Shown: one piece after another, positions 42,824 to 51,899 of the stretch | Layout of the letters: the number at the start of each line of letters is the position of its first letter | How positions within the stretch are numbered: position 1 is the stretch's first letter | DNA from: Lentzea aerocolonigenes | Lineage (GTDB): Bacteria; Actinomycetota; Actinomycetes; Mycobacteriales; Pseudonocardiaceae | Assembly: GCF_000974445.1 (NCBI RefSeq) | Contig: NZ_BBOJ01000016.1 | Span: 124,001 to 188,000 of the forward strand | Direction: 5' to 3' | DNA: 64,000 nt | Notes under the pieces: generated by a model | What the model was told of the DNA's origin: nothing | The model's database searches: none | The model's input: the letters and a program-made list of their open reading frames with translations, nothing else | Translations under genes and position numbers: made by a program

Positions 42824-43390
42824 CTACTTCTTCGCCGCGGCCTTGGCGGCCTTCTTGAAGTCGCGCACCTCGAGCAACGACTTCTGGTCCGTGACGTCGG
42901 CGACGCTACGTCGGCTTCCTTCCTCGCCGTAGTGCCCGGCGGCCTCGCGCCAGCCTTGGGGTCGAACGTCGAACTGTTTGCCCAAAAGGGCCAGGAAGAT
43001 CTTGGCCTTCTGCTCGCCGAACCCGGGCAACGCCTTGAGCCGCTTGAAGACCGTCGCCCCGTCGCCCTCGGCCCAGATCCGCGTGACGTCGCCGTCGTAG
43101 TGCTCGACGACGAACTGGCTGAGCGCCTGCACCCGCTTGGCCATGGAACCGGGGAAGCGGTGCACGGCGGGCGGGGTGGCCATGATCGTGGCGAAGGACT
43201 CCGGGTCGGCCTCGGCGATGCGGTGCACGTCCAGGCCGTTCATGCGGTCGGCGAGGACCTTGGGGCCGGAGAACGCCTTCTCCATCGGAATCTGCTGGTC
43301 CAGCAGCATGCCGAGCAACAGCGCGAACCTGTCCTCCGCCAGCAGGGCGTCGGCGTCGGGGTTCTGCGCGAGGCAAAGCGTGCGGGTCAT
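42824..43390 (-). CDS. HhH-GPD-type base excision repair protein
   Basis: 188 residues. LLGMLLDQQIPMEKAFSGP at the N-terminus and the helix-hairpin-helix LKALPGFGEQKAKIFLALLG are typical of a compact actinobacterial HhH-GPD family. The region after the hairpin (FDVRPQGWREAAG) should hold the catalytic Asp of glycosylases; a D is present (FDVRP) but shifted relative to classic enzymes, so glycosylase activity is unproven. Lys-rich tail (KKAAKAAAKK). Confidence 0.88.
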   Translation of the reverse strand: MTRTLCLAQNPDADALLAEDRFALLLGMLLDQQIPMEKAFSGPKVLADRMNGLDVHRIAEADPESFATIMATPPAVHRFPGSMAKRVQALSQFVVEHYDGDVTRIWAEGDGATVFKRLKALPGFGEQKAKIFLALLGKQFDVRPQGWREAAGHYGEEGSRRSVADVTDQKSLLEVRDFKKAAKAAAKK

Positions 43391-43475
43391 GGCGGCAATC
43401 CTGACATGCCGGACGTGAGGGCACGACTTTTGGTGATGTCAGCACGGTGTCATCACGGATTTTTATGATTGCGGA

Positions 43476-44039
43476 ATGACGGAAAAGGTCGCCGCGCTGC
43501 CGAAGTTGACCGGTGTGCGAACCCGTGTGCCGATCGCGACGATTGTCGTTCTTGCTTGTTGGGCGATTTGCACCGCGTTGTACCACCTCGGGGTCACCGG
43601 GCTTTTTCTGGCGGTGCGCCGGGATCCGGAAGCGCTGATGGCAGGCCAGGTGTGGCGGTTGATCTCGCCCGTGCTGGTTCAGCCTGATCCGCTGACTTCC
43701 GTGATCGGGCTGGGAGTGCTGGCGGCGGTGGTGGGGACCGTCGCCGAGCGGACGTTCGGAACGGGCCGAGTGATCGTGTTGCTGGCGGTCGGAGCACTCG
43801 CGGGGCACAGCATCGGGGAGTTGTGGCAGCCGTATTCCGGGGGTGTCTCGGTCGCTTTTTGCGGGCTGCTCGGCGCGTTGGCCGTCTATGTGCTGATCGC
43901 GCCAATTCGTCGTCAGTTCGTTCTGGCCGCGGTGGTGCTCGTGGGTGCGGTCGTGCTGAGCGTGATCACCGACATTCACGGGCCAGCGATTCTGGCCGGC
44001 GCGGTCGCCGGGTTCTTCCTGGTCCGATCGAGGGGCTAG
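43476..44039 (+). CDS. Rhomboid-like membrane protein
   Basis: 187 residues with five or six hydrophobic helices. GGVSVAFCGLLGA fits the GxSx rhomboid nucleophile motif (Ser in a helix start), and ITDIHGPAILAGAVAGF supplies the partner His. Intramembrane serine protease, possibly reduced in size. The stop overlaps the convergent DnaJ-NERD gene by four bases. Confidence 0.75.
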   Translation: MTEKVAALPKLTGVRTRVPIATIVVLACWAICTALYHLGVTGLFLAVRRDPEALMAGQVWRLISPVLVQPDPLTSVIGLGVLAAVVGTVAERTFGTGRVIVLLAVGALAGHSIGELWQPYSGGVSVAFCGLLGALAVYVLIAPIRRQFVLAAVVLVGAVVLSVITDIHGPAILAGAVAGFFLVRSRG

Positions 44040-45151
44040 GCGCCGGCGACACGGACCTCGGACACCACCTGGCGCACCAGCACGCGCAGGGCCTCGCGGT
44101 CGACCGTGGCCGGGTCGTCGGCCAGCCAGTCGCCGATCTCGCGGACGAACTGCTCGGGTGTCATCGGCGGCACCTCGAAGTCGAGGTCGTCGTCGCAGGT
44201 GACCTCGCCCGACCGGCTCGGGTAGACGATCAGGGCGCCGCGGATCTCGAGCCAGGGGAGCATTTCGGCGAAGCGCTCGATGCCGTCGGGCAGCTGTGAG
44301 CCGCCGCCGCGGAACGGGTGGCCGTTGCGCCAGAGCTCGCCGTCCTCGTCGCAGTAGTAGTGGCCGGGCAGCCACGACTTCGACTCGATCAGGACGAGGC
44401 GGCGGCCGCAGAGCAGGGCGTGGTCGATGTCGGTGAAGACGGAGCCCGGCCACGCGAGGCCGTGGAAGATGCGCACTCCCGGTAGCTGCGTCATGTACTC
44501 GGTCAGCAGTCCGGCGGTCAGCCGTTCGCGTCTGTTTTCACCCGGACGGCCGAAAATCGTGTTCCCGTCGTACTCCCCGGCGAACGCCCGTTCGGCCCGC
44601 GCCGTGGCCATGTAGCGGCGCACCAACCGGAACGCCCCGTAACCGGCGCCCGCCACGAGCGGCAGCCAGACGGCCAGGAGCAGCGGTGACAGCGGCATCG
44701 CCAACGGGAGAAGCAGGACGAACCACCCACCGATGGCGGCGGCCGCCGGGGCGTGACCAAGGCCCGCCGCGGGCACGTAGCGGACCCGCTGACCCAGGTC
44801 GATGCGGTTCCACCAGTCCATCGAACCGAGGTCGACGCGCGGTCGCGGTGCCGTGTAGTTCGGGTCGTCGCCGAAGTCGCGCAACCGGCCCGTGTGGCCC
44901 GTTCGGCGAGGTCGCGGCCGTGCTTGCGGGCGAACGACCGGCGATGGCGGCGCGGCCGGACGGTCGTAGTCGGCGCGCCGGACCGGGTCCTTCAGCGTCT
45001 CGTAGGCCTCCTGGAGCATGCGGAAACTGCCGGACGTCCCACCCGCGTCCGGGTGCATGACCTTGGCGAGAGAGCGGTAGGCCGACTTGATCTCCGAGGC
45101 GCTCGCGCCCCGGCCGACACCGAGCAACTCGTAGTAGTCGATCCCTGGCAC
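44036..45151 (-). CDS. J-domain protein with C-terminal NERD domain
   Basis: 371 residues. The N-terminal J domain (DYYELLGVGRGASASEIKSA, HPD in VMHPDAGG) is followed by a basic linker, two hydrophobic helices (about 135-180) and a NERD nuclease-related domain (DIDHALLCGRRLVLIESKSW with the D...E-x-K core). Co-occurrence suggests a membrane-tethered, chaperone-linked nuclease-like protein. GTG 45151 with GGACGG five bases upstream. Confidence 0.85.
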   Translation of the reverse strand: MPGIDYYELLGVGRGASASEIKSAYRSLAKVMHPDAGGTSGSFRMLQEAYETLKDPVRRADYDRPAAPPSPVVRPQARPRPRRTGHTGRLRDFGDDPNYTAPRPRVDLGSMDWWNRIDLGQRVRYVPAAGLGHAPAAAAIGGWFVLLLPLAMPLSPLLLAVWLPLVAGAGYGAFRLVRRYMATARAERAFAGEYDGNTIFGRPGENRRERLTAGLLTEYMTQLPGVRIFHGLAWPGSVFTDIDHALLCGRRLVLIESKSWLPGHYYCDEDGELWRNGHPFRGGGSQLPDGIERFAEMLPWLEIRGALIVYPSRSGEVTCDDDLDFEVPPMTPEQFVREIGDWLADDPATVDREALRVLVRQVVSEVRVAGA

Positions 45152-45258
45152 GACACCGTCCAGTCCGAGGTTGGTGCATGAACCTTATTGGGTCCAACAC
45201 TTTCGCCGGGCATACGGCCCGGACTTCGCCGACTAGGGTGGAGTCACGCAGTGCGATG

Positions 45259-45331
45259 GGGCCTGTAGCGCAGTGGTCGACGCGCCCTCCGCCACGGAGG
45301 GAGAACGCCGGTTCGAATCCGGCCGGTCCCG
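45259..45331 (+). tRNA. Atypical tRNA-like gene (anticodon uncertain)
   Basis: Acceptor GGGCCTG/CGGTCCC with one mismatch, TA at 8-9, a D arm around CAGTGGTCGA, T arm GCCGG-TTCGAAT-CCGGC and discriminator G. The anticodon arm is CCCTC-CGCCACG-GAGGG: position 33 is G instead of the invariant U, and the loop can close further into a 7-bp stem with a CCA triloop. If read normally the anticodon would be CCA (Trp), but identity elements do not fit. Either a pseudo-tRNA or a non-translating tRNA-like RNA. Confidence 0.6.
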
Positions 45332-45416
45332 CTCACGCGGGGACGCCCCCACCACCCTCCCTGGCTTCCGCCTTTCCTCATTCCCGTACGGCCCGGCGCT
45401 GTTCCCGGTTCACCTG

Positions 45417-45445
45417 TTGACGACAGTGGTCTAGTCCACTTAGCT
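45417..45445 (+). promoter_or_regulatory. Chitinase promoter with a DasR-type (dre) operator
   Basis: TTGACG (45417-45422) and TTAGCT (45440-45445) form a 17-bp-spaced promoter. Between them AGTGGTCTAGTCCACT (45425-45440) matches the DasR-responsive element, TGGTCTAGACCA core with one change. DasR represses chitin/GlcNAc genes in streptomycetes; GlcN-6-phosphate relieves repression. Confidence 0.7.
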
Positions 45446-45488
45446 TGTGAGCAGCGCCGCCGCGCCGTCACCCATCGAGGAGACCGCC

Positions 45489-46718
<1,230 letters not shown>

Positions 46719-46749
46719 TAGTCCACCGGAAGAGGCGCAGGATGTCCGG

Positions 46750-47121
46750 GTGGACGCACTCGAACACCTGCGCCGGCTCTGCCTGGCACTGCCAGAGGTG
46801 ACGGAACGCCTGAGCCACGGCGAGCCCACGTGGTTCGTCCGGGGCAAGAAGACCTTCGTGATGTTCGCCGACCACCACCACGACGACCGGCGGGCGTTCT
46901 GGTGCGCGGCGGGCCCGGACGTCCAGCAGACGCTTGTCGCCCAGGCCCCGGAGAGCTACTTCCGCCCGCCCTACGTCGGCCACCGCGGCTGGCTCGGCGT
47001 GTACCTCGACGTCGAGGTCGACTGGGACGTCGTGGCGGACCTGGTGGAGGACGCCTATCGGGTGATTGCCCCGAAAACCCTGGTCGCGCAACTCGACCAC
47101 TCGAGTTGCCGACCTGACTGA
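46750..47121 (+). CDS. MmcQ/YjbR-family protein
   Basis: 123 residues with the family pattern: CLALPEVTERLSHGEPTWFVRGKKTFVMF, HRGWLGVYLD and a C-terminal DAYRVIAPKTL. A CyaY-like fold proposed to bind DNA; role unknown. GTG start 31 bases after the chitinase stop. Confidence 0.85.
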   Translation: MDALEHLRRLCLALPEVTERLSHGEPTWFVRGKKTFVMFADHHHDDRRAFWCAAGPDVQQTLVAQAPESYFRPPYVGHRGWLGVYLDVEVDWDVVADLVEDAYRVIAPKTLVAQLDHSSCRPD

Positions 47122-47141
47122 CCTGTCGCAGTCTTCCGCCC

Positions 47142-47402
47142 ATGGCGACCTGTGACGTCTGTGGCAACGAGTACTGGATGGCCTTCGAGGTGCGCACCGT
47201 CGGCGGCGGCGTGCACACGTTCGACAGCTTCGAGTGCGCGATCCAACGCCTCGCGCCCCGGTGCGAGCACTGCGACTGCCGGGTGATCGGGCACGGCGTG
47301 GAGGTGGAGGGCCAGTTCTTCTGCTGCGCCCACTGCGCGCGGATGGGCGCGTCCGACCTGGGCGAGCAGATCCGCGACACCGTCGGCGCGCATCCGGGCT
47401 GA
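47142..47402 (+). CDS. Cys-rich zinc-binding small protein
   Basis: 86 residues with CDVCGNEY, FECAIQ, CEHCDCRVIGHG and CCAHCARMG: four metal-binding knuckles, a TRASH/metallothionein-like pattern common in actinomycetes (conserved HTFDSFECAI block). Probably binds zinc. Function unknown. Confidence 0.75.
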   Translation: MATCDVCGNEYWMAFEVRTVGGGVHTFDSFECAIQRLAPRCEHCDCRVIGHGVEVEGQFFCCAHCARMGASDLGEQIRDTVGAHPG

Positions 47403-47411
47403 TCGGAACAC

Positions 47412-48026
47412 CTACCGGAGCACGAGGTCGAGGCTGAGCGGCACGGCCGGCGGCAGCTGGTCCGTGCCGCTGCGGAACGCCTCCAGCAGGTAGGCGACCA
47501 GCCGCTGCGACGCCGCCACCGCCACCTCGACGGGCGCACTCGCGAGTCCGCCGTTGGCCATCAGCACCAGCGTCAGGTCGTGCGGTGAGAAGTCCGCGCG
47601 CAGGCTGCCGCTGTCCTTGGCCCGTTGCACCAATGCGGCGAAACCGTGCCACGTGCGGTCGCGCACCTCGGTGTGCAGGTCGGGGAACGACGCGACGAAC
47701 GCGGCGGTGAACCCTCGGTCGCTCGCCTGCAGCACGCACACCTTCTCGATCACCGTGCAGAAGCCGCGCCACGGGTCGGGGTCGATCAGCGCCTCGTCGA
47801 TGGCGGCCTGGCAGAGCGCGAACTGCTCGGTGAACGCCTCCACGACCAGCGCTTCCTTGGTGGGGAAGCGGCGGTACAACGTGGCGACGCCGACGCCCGC
47901 GCGTCGGGCGATCGTGGCCATCGGCACGTCCAGGCCGCGTTGCGCGAACAACTCCCGTGCGACGGCCAGCACCCGTGCGCGGTTCTCGCGCGCGTCGGCA
48001 CGCATCTGAGACGGTTCGGCTGTCAC
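47412..48026 (-). CDS. TetR/AcrR-family transcriptional regulator
   Basis: 204 residues. HTH: RARVLAVARELFAQRG, VPMATIARRAGVGVATLYRRFPTKEAL. Divergent from the deazaflavin nitroreductase-like gene, with a perfect inverted repeat between them. Likely represses that gene and itself. Confidence 0.92.
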   Translation of the reverse strand: MTAEPSQMRADARENRARVLAVARELFAQRGLDVPMATIARRAGVGVATLYRRFPTKEALVVEAFTEQFALCQAAIDEALIDPDPWRGFCTVIEKVCVLQASDRGFTAAFVASFPDLHTEVRDRTWHGFAALVQRAKDSGSLRADFSPHDLTLVLMANGGLASAPVEVAVAASQRLVAYLLEAFRSGTDQLPPAVPLSLDLVLR

Positions 48027-48044
48027 TTCTTCTCACTTCACGCC

Positions 48045-48066
48045 AAGTGGACGGTGCTCTCCACTT
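48045..48066. promoter_or_regulatory. TetR operator candidate
   Basis: AAGTGGA-N8-TCCACTT, a perfect 7-bp inverted repeat in the 60-bp gap between the TetR and nitroreductase-like genes; size and position suit a TetR dimer. Confidence 0.6.
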
Positions 48067-48086
48067 ACGAGACTACGTTGGGGTGC

Positions 48087-48425
48087 ATGAACTTCAAGGG
48101 ACCGACCGCACGTCGCCTGAACAGGCTGATCGTCGGACTGCGGGACGCGCCGCTCGTCGGGAAGCTCGTCCGCAAGAGCATCACCGTCGTGTCCTACACA
48201 GGGCGGCGTTCTGGCCGTACGTTCTCCACGCCCGTTAGCTACCAACGCAAGGGCGGCGACGTCGTCGACATCCAGGTGATGATGCCGGACGCGAAGACGT
48301 GGTGGCGCAACTTCAGCGGTGAAGGTGGCCCGCTCACACTCGAGCTCGATGGTGCGCAACGGACCGGACACGCGACATCGCACCGTGACGACAAGGGGCG
48401 CGTCACGGTGCGTGTGCAGCTTTAG
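48087..48425 (+). CDS. Deazaflavin-dependent nitroreductase (DDN)-family protein
   Basis: 112 residues: VVSYTGRRSGRTFSTPVSY is the F420-binding family motif, followed by a WWRNF segment and the LTLELDGAQRTGHAT strand. Reduces quinone/nitro-type compounds with F420H2 in characterised relatives; an F420 pathway gene (cofGH) is in the same window. Short relative to Ddn. Controlled probably by the divergent TetR. Confidence 0.85.
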   Translation: MNFKGPTARRLNRLIVGLRDAPLVGKLVRKSITVVSYTGRRSGRTFSTPVSYQRKGGDVVDIQVMMPDAKTWWRNFSGEGGPLTLELDGAQRTGHATSHRDDKGRVTVRVQL

Positions 48426-48487
48426 AACCCACAGCAGTTGATCGACGAAGGTGGCCGATGGTCGGCTCAGGCAAGTAGCGTCGACCT

Positions 48488-49783
48488 GTGCCAGAGCAAG
48501 GTGAGGTGATCGCCGGGCGGTACCGGCTGATGTCGTCGATCGGCCACGGGTCCATGGGCGTTGTCTGGCAGGCGCGCGACGAGCGCCTCGACCGCGTGGT
48601 CGCCGTCAAGCTGCTCAACACGGACCGGCGGTCCCCCGAAGCGGTGGCGCAGATGCTGCGCGAGGGCCGGGTCGCCGGTCGGCTGCGGCACCCGCACGCG
48701 ATCAGCGTGCACGAGGTCGTCGAGCACGACGGCAAGCCCTGTCTGGTGCTGGAGTACCTGCCCTCCCGCAGCCTCGCGGCGCTGATCGCCGATCGGGGCG
48801 CGCTGCCGCCGGGCGTGGTCGCGGCCGTGGGCAGGCAGATCGCCGCCGCGCTGGCGGCGGCGCACGCCGAGGGCATCGTGCACCGGGACGTCTCGACGTT
48901 CAACGTCCTGCTCGCGGAAGACGGCATCGCGAAGATCACCGACTTCGGCGTCGCCCGCGCGGTCGGCGAGGGCACGGTGAACGATGCCCGCCTGATCGTC
49001 GGCACGCCGGCTTTCCTGGCGCCGGAGGTGGCGGCGGGCGAGGAGGCGACGTCCGCCTCCGACGTGTTCTCCCTCGGCGCGACCCTCTACGCGGCGCTGG
49101 AGGGCGCACCGCCGTTCGGTGTGGACGAGAACCCTTATGCGCTGCTGCAACGCGTGGTCCGCGCGGAGTTCGAGCCGCCGCGGTCGGGTGGCCCGCTCAA
49201 CGAAGTGCTGCTGCGCCTCCTGCGCCGGGACGCTGCCGAACGCCCGACGATGGCCGAGGCCCACAAGCTGCTCGCCGCGGTCGCGGAAGGACTGCCGCTG
49301 CCCGCTGGGCCTCCGAAGAGCGGGACGCGGCAGCTTCTCGCGCGCCGGCACGTGCCGCGCAAGGTGATCGCGATGGTCGCCGGTGCGGCCGTCCTGGTCG
49401 CCGCCGGCGTTGTGATCGGCACCGTCGTGCGGGGCGAACGGCCCGGCAATGCCCAGACGAACCCCACCACGACGACGACCGCGAACGCCTGCGACGCACG
49501 GTACGAGGTGACCAACTCGTGGCCGGGCGGCTACCAGGCCGAGGTGACCGTGCGCAACACCAGCCCGAACGGCCTCACCGGCTGGACCGTGACGTGGCAG
49601 CCAACCGCGGGCCACACCATCGGCAACCTGTGGAACGGCACCCTGGCCCAGAACGCGACCGCCGTGACCGTCACCAACGCCGGCTACAACGCCGTGGTCC
49701 CCGCCGGGGGAACCACCACGTTCGGGTTCGTCGCCGCCGGTCCCGAACCCGCCCGCCCGGCCGTGAGCTGCTCTGCGGCGTGA
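48488..49783 (+). CDS. Ser/Thr protein kinase with extracellular CBM2 domain
   Basis: 431 residues. Kinase domain (1-270): SSIGHGSMGVVWQARD, VAVKLL, VHRDVSTFNVLL (131-142), ITDFGVARAV, APEVAAGE. In the catalytic loop the usual HRDLKPxN is HRDVSTFN, so the Lys at 136 is Ser. A transmembrane helix at about 293-316, then a Thr-rich linker and a family 2 cellulose-binding domain (334-431): CDARYEVTNSWPGGYQAEV, GWTVTWQPTAG, NLWNGTLAQNATAVTVTNA. This would let the kinase sense extracellular polysaccharide. Confidence 0.92.
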   Translation: MPEQGEVIAGRYRLMSSIGHGSMGVVWQARDERLDRVVAVKLLNTDRRSPEAVAQMLREGRVAGRLRHPHAISVHEVVEHDGKPCLVLEYLPSRSLAALIADRGALPPGVVAAVGRQIAAALAAAHAEGIVHRDVSTFNVLLAEDGIAKITDFGVARAVGEGTVNDARLIVGTPAFLAPEVAAGEEATSASDVFSLGATLYAALEGAPPFGVDENPYALLQRVVRAEFEPPRSGGPLNEVLLRLLRRDAAERPTMAEAHKLLAAVAEGLPLPAGPPKSGTRQLLARRHVPRKVIAMVAGAAVLVAAGVVIGTVVRGERPGNAQTNPTTTTTANACDARYEVTNSWPGGYQAEVTVRNTSPNGLTGWTVTWQPTAGHTIGNLWNGTLAQNATAVTVTNAGYNAVVPAGGTTTFGFVAAGPEPARPAVSCSAA

Positions 49784-49791
49784 CTGACGGC

Positions 49792-50319
49792 TCATCGGTC
49801 AGCCAGGCGGCGGGGCTCCAGGAACGCCGCCACCAGGTAGGCGCCGCCGCCCAGCACCGCCAGCACACCGAAGAAGCCTGGTGCTGGCACGAACAGCGAT
49901 GCCGCGGCGACCAACGCCAGCCACGTGCCGAGGTTGTAGTGCAACGCGTTGCGGCGCACGGCTCCCTCGGCGATGTAGATCAGGCCGACGACGATCGTCG
50001 AACCCGCCGGCCAGAGGATGGTCTGCAGCTCCGGCACGTCGAACACGGTGCTCAGGCCGGTGATCGCCAGCCCCAGCGCGACGAATCCGGTGATCCACGC
50101 CGTGCCGACCAGCTTCTCGGCACGACGCCGTTCGGGAGATGCCCTGCGCTGGATGCGCAGCGACGCGGACGTCGCCATGATCGTGCCGGCGAGGAGACCG
50201 CCGCCGAGCAAGCCGATCGGGAGCCAGCCCGGCAGGGGCACGGCACCTGACCTGGACAGCACCGCGGCACCGTGGCCGAAGAAGTAGGCGAACGCGAAAC
50301 CGAGATATGCGGCGATCAT
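49792..50319 (-). CDS. Multi-pass membrane protein
   Basis: 175 residues, five to six hydrophobic helices, with a basic loop (RIQRRASPERRRAEKL). ATG 50319 overlaps the stop of the TetR gene (ATGA); a longer frame continues upstream without start signals. Third gene of an oxidoreductase-TetR-membrane protein operon. Family not recognised. Confidence 0.7.
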   Translation of the reverse strand: MIAAYLGFAFAYFFGHGAAVLSRSGAVPLPGWLPIGLLGGGLLAGTIMATSASLRIQRRASPERRRAEKLVGTAWITGFVALGLAITGLSTVFDVPELQTILWPAGSTIVVGLIYIAEGAVRRNALHYNLGTWLALVAAASLFVPAPGFFGVLAVLGGGAYLVAAFLEPRRLADR

Positions 50320-50768
50320 GACAATGCCTCCGAAGCGAGTGAGTTGATCAGGCGCGGAGCGACCGCGGAGAACACGTGCGTGCGGCGGCTCGACGCGCGC
50401 TGGTGGGCGAGACCGTGCAGACCCAGCCAGAGCGCCAGGGCGTTCGCGGTGTGTGCGGTGAACAACCGAAGTGCCGGTTCGGCGAGGTCGAACACGCCGA
50501 ACATCACGCGGTAGCGACTGGGGTGCGCAGCGGCGAAGTCCAGGTAGGCGAGGCCTGCCGCGTGGACGTCGGGAGCGCTGAGGACGGCGGAGGAGAGTTC
50601 GGCGAAGGCCGCGTGACACACCGCCAGCAGGATCGCCGAGCCGTTGGGGAAGTGCGGGTAGATCGACGATGTGGGCAGGCCCGCCTCGCGAGACACGGCC
50701 CGCAGCGTCACGGCGTGGTTCCGGTCGACCAGGGCGGTCGCCGCCGCGACGATGAGCTGCCTGCTCAC
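50316..50768 (-). CDS. Short TetR/AcrR regulator (WHG-type C-terminus)
   Basis: 150 residues from GTG 50768, overlapping the oxidoreductase stop by GTGA. HTH: SRQLIVAAATALVDRN, VTLRAVSREAGLPTSSIYPHFPNGSAI. The C-terminal LDFAAAHPSRYRVMFG and LWLGLHGLAHQRA blocks correspond to the TetR at 51900. It lacks the N-terminal arm and ~25 C-terminal residues seen in that paralogue. Both probably respond to substrates of the reductase between them. Confidence 0.85.
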   Translation of the reverse strand: MSRQLIVAAATALVDRNHAVTLRAVSREAGLPTSSIYPHFPNGSAILLAVCHAAFAELSSAVLSAPDVHAAGLAYLDFAAAHPSRYRVMFGVFDLAEPALRLFTAHTANALALWLGLHGLAHQRASSRRTHVFSAVAPRLINSLASEALS

Positions 50769-51808
50769 GGCTCCGCGACGATGACGACCTTGCCCAGCAC
50801 GGTGCGCGACTCGGCCAGCGCCAGTGCGGCGGCGGCTTCCCGCAACGGGATGCGCGCGGCGATCTGCGGCGTGAGCACACCATCTCCGACCAGGCGCAGC
50901 ACGGCGGAGAGGTCCTCGGCCAGCCGCGCGCGGAACGCGGCGGGACGGAAGCGCTTGCCGGCCCAGAAGTTGTAGAACCCGGCGCGCTTGCCGTTGGGCA
51001 GCAGGTTCCACAGCATCAGGCGTCCGAACAGCTTCAGCACCGGCAGCATCGCGTTGCCCGGCTCGTCCTTCGTCGCGGCCGAGCCGTAGTTGACCAACGC
51101 ACCGCCACGGCGCAAGAGCCGCCACGACTCGTGCAGACCTTCGCCGCCGACGTGGTCGAACACCGCGTCGACACCGTCAGGCGCGATCTCACGGATGCGG
51201 TCGTACATGTTCGGGTCGCGGTAGTCGACGGGAATCGCGCCGAGCGCGCGCACCGCGTCGTGGTGACGCGTGGAGGCCGTGCCGATCACCCTGATGCCGG
51301 CGTGGCGAGCGAGCTGCACCAACGTCGACCCGACACCGCCGTTGGCGCCCAGCACGACGATCGTGTCGCCGCGCTCGACCTTCGCGACGCGGTACATCAT
51401 CTGCCACGCCGTGACCCCGTTGACCACGACGGTTTCCGCGGCGGCGGCTTCCACGCCGTCCGGCACGGGCACGAGGTCGGCGGCCTCGACGATCAGGTGG
51501 CTCGCCCACCCGCCGACCTTGGTGACCGCGGCGAACCGGTGCAGCGTGATCGCCGGGTCGACGCCGGGACCGGTCGCGACGACCGTGCCGACCACGTCGT
51601 AGCCCGGCACGAACGGGAACGGCGGCTGGTCGAAGTACTTGCCCAGGCGCATCTGCTGCTCGGCGAACGAGACGCCCGTGGCGTCCATGCGCAGCACGAC
51701 CTGGCCCTGACCCGGCGCGGGCAGGTCGCGGACCCGGACGTGCAGGCCGTCGGGCTCGACGACGCCCGGCAGGACGATCTCGGTGGCGCGAGTGGTGGTG
51801 GCGATCAT
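50765..51808 (-). CDS. MDR-family NADPH:quinone/zinc-free alcohol oxidoreductase
   Basis: 347 residues from ATG 51808 (GAGGAG six bases upstream). GroES-like N-terminal domain (ATGVSFAEQQMRLGKYFDQPP, PFVPGYDVVGTVVATG) and Rossmann domain (VVLGANGGVGSTLVQLARHAGI, VDAVFDHVGGEGL). There is no zinc-binding Cys cluster, so it is of the quinone-oxidoreductase type. First gene of a three-gene operon, divergent from a TetR gene with repeated operators between. Confidence 0.92.
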   Translation of the reverse strand: MIATTTRATEIVLPGVVEPDGLHVRVRDLPAPGQGQVVLRMDATGVSFAEQQMRLGKYFDQPPFPFVPGYDVVGTVVATGPGVDPAITLHRFAAVTKVGGWASHLIVEAADLVPVPDGVEAAAAETVVVNGVTAWQMMYRVAKVERGDTIVVLGANGGVGSTLVQLARHAGIRVIGTASTRHHDAVRALGAIPVDYRDPNMYDRIREIAPDGVDAVFDHVGGEGLHESWRLLRRGGALVNYGSAATKDEPGNAMLPVLKLFGRLMLWNLLPNGKRAGFYNFWAGKRFRPAAFRARLAEDLSAVLRLVGDGVLTPQIAARIPLREAAAALALAESRTVLGKVVIVAEP

Positions 51809-51830
51809 GCTGACTCCTCGGCTCGTTGTG

Positions 51831-51888
51831 CTTACGGCCATAAGCTAACGCCCGTAAGTCTAAGACTGCAAGGCCTAACGCCCATAAA
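51831..51888. promoter_or_regulatory. Three repeated TetR-operator-like 14-mers
   Basis: CTTACGGCCATAAG (51831-51844), CTAACGCCCGTAAG (51845-51858) and CTAACGCCCATAAA (51875-51888), each a near-palindrome with consensus CTNACGSCCRTAAR. A fourth weaker copy (GGTTACGGCCGTGA) overlaps the TetR start. They lie between the divergent oxidoreductase and TetR genes. Confidence 0.65.
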
Positions 51889-51899
51889 CTTTCAGGTGT

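Noticed and set aside
42824..43390. Calling the HhH-GPD protein a specific glycosylase (AlkA, MutY or Nth)
   Set aside because: No Fe-S cluster cysteines and no clear catalytic Lys/Asp placement; only the family-level name is supported.
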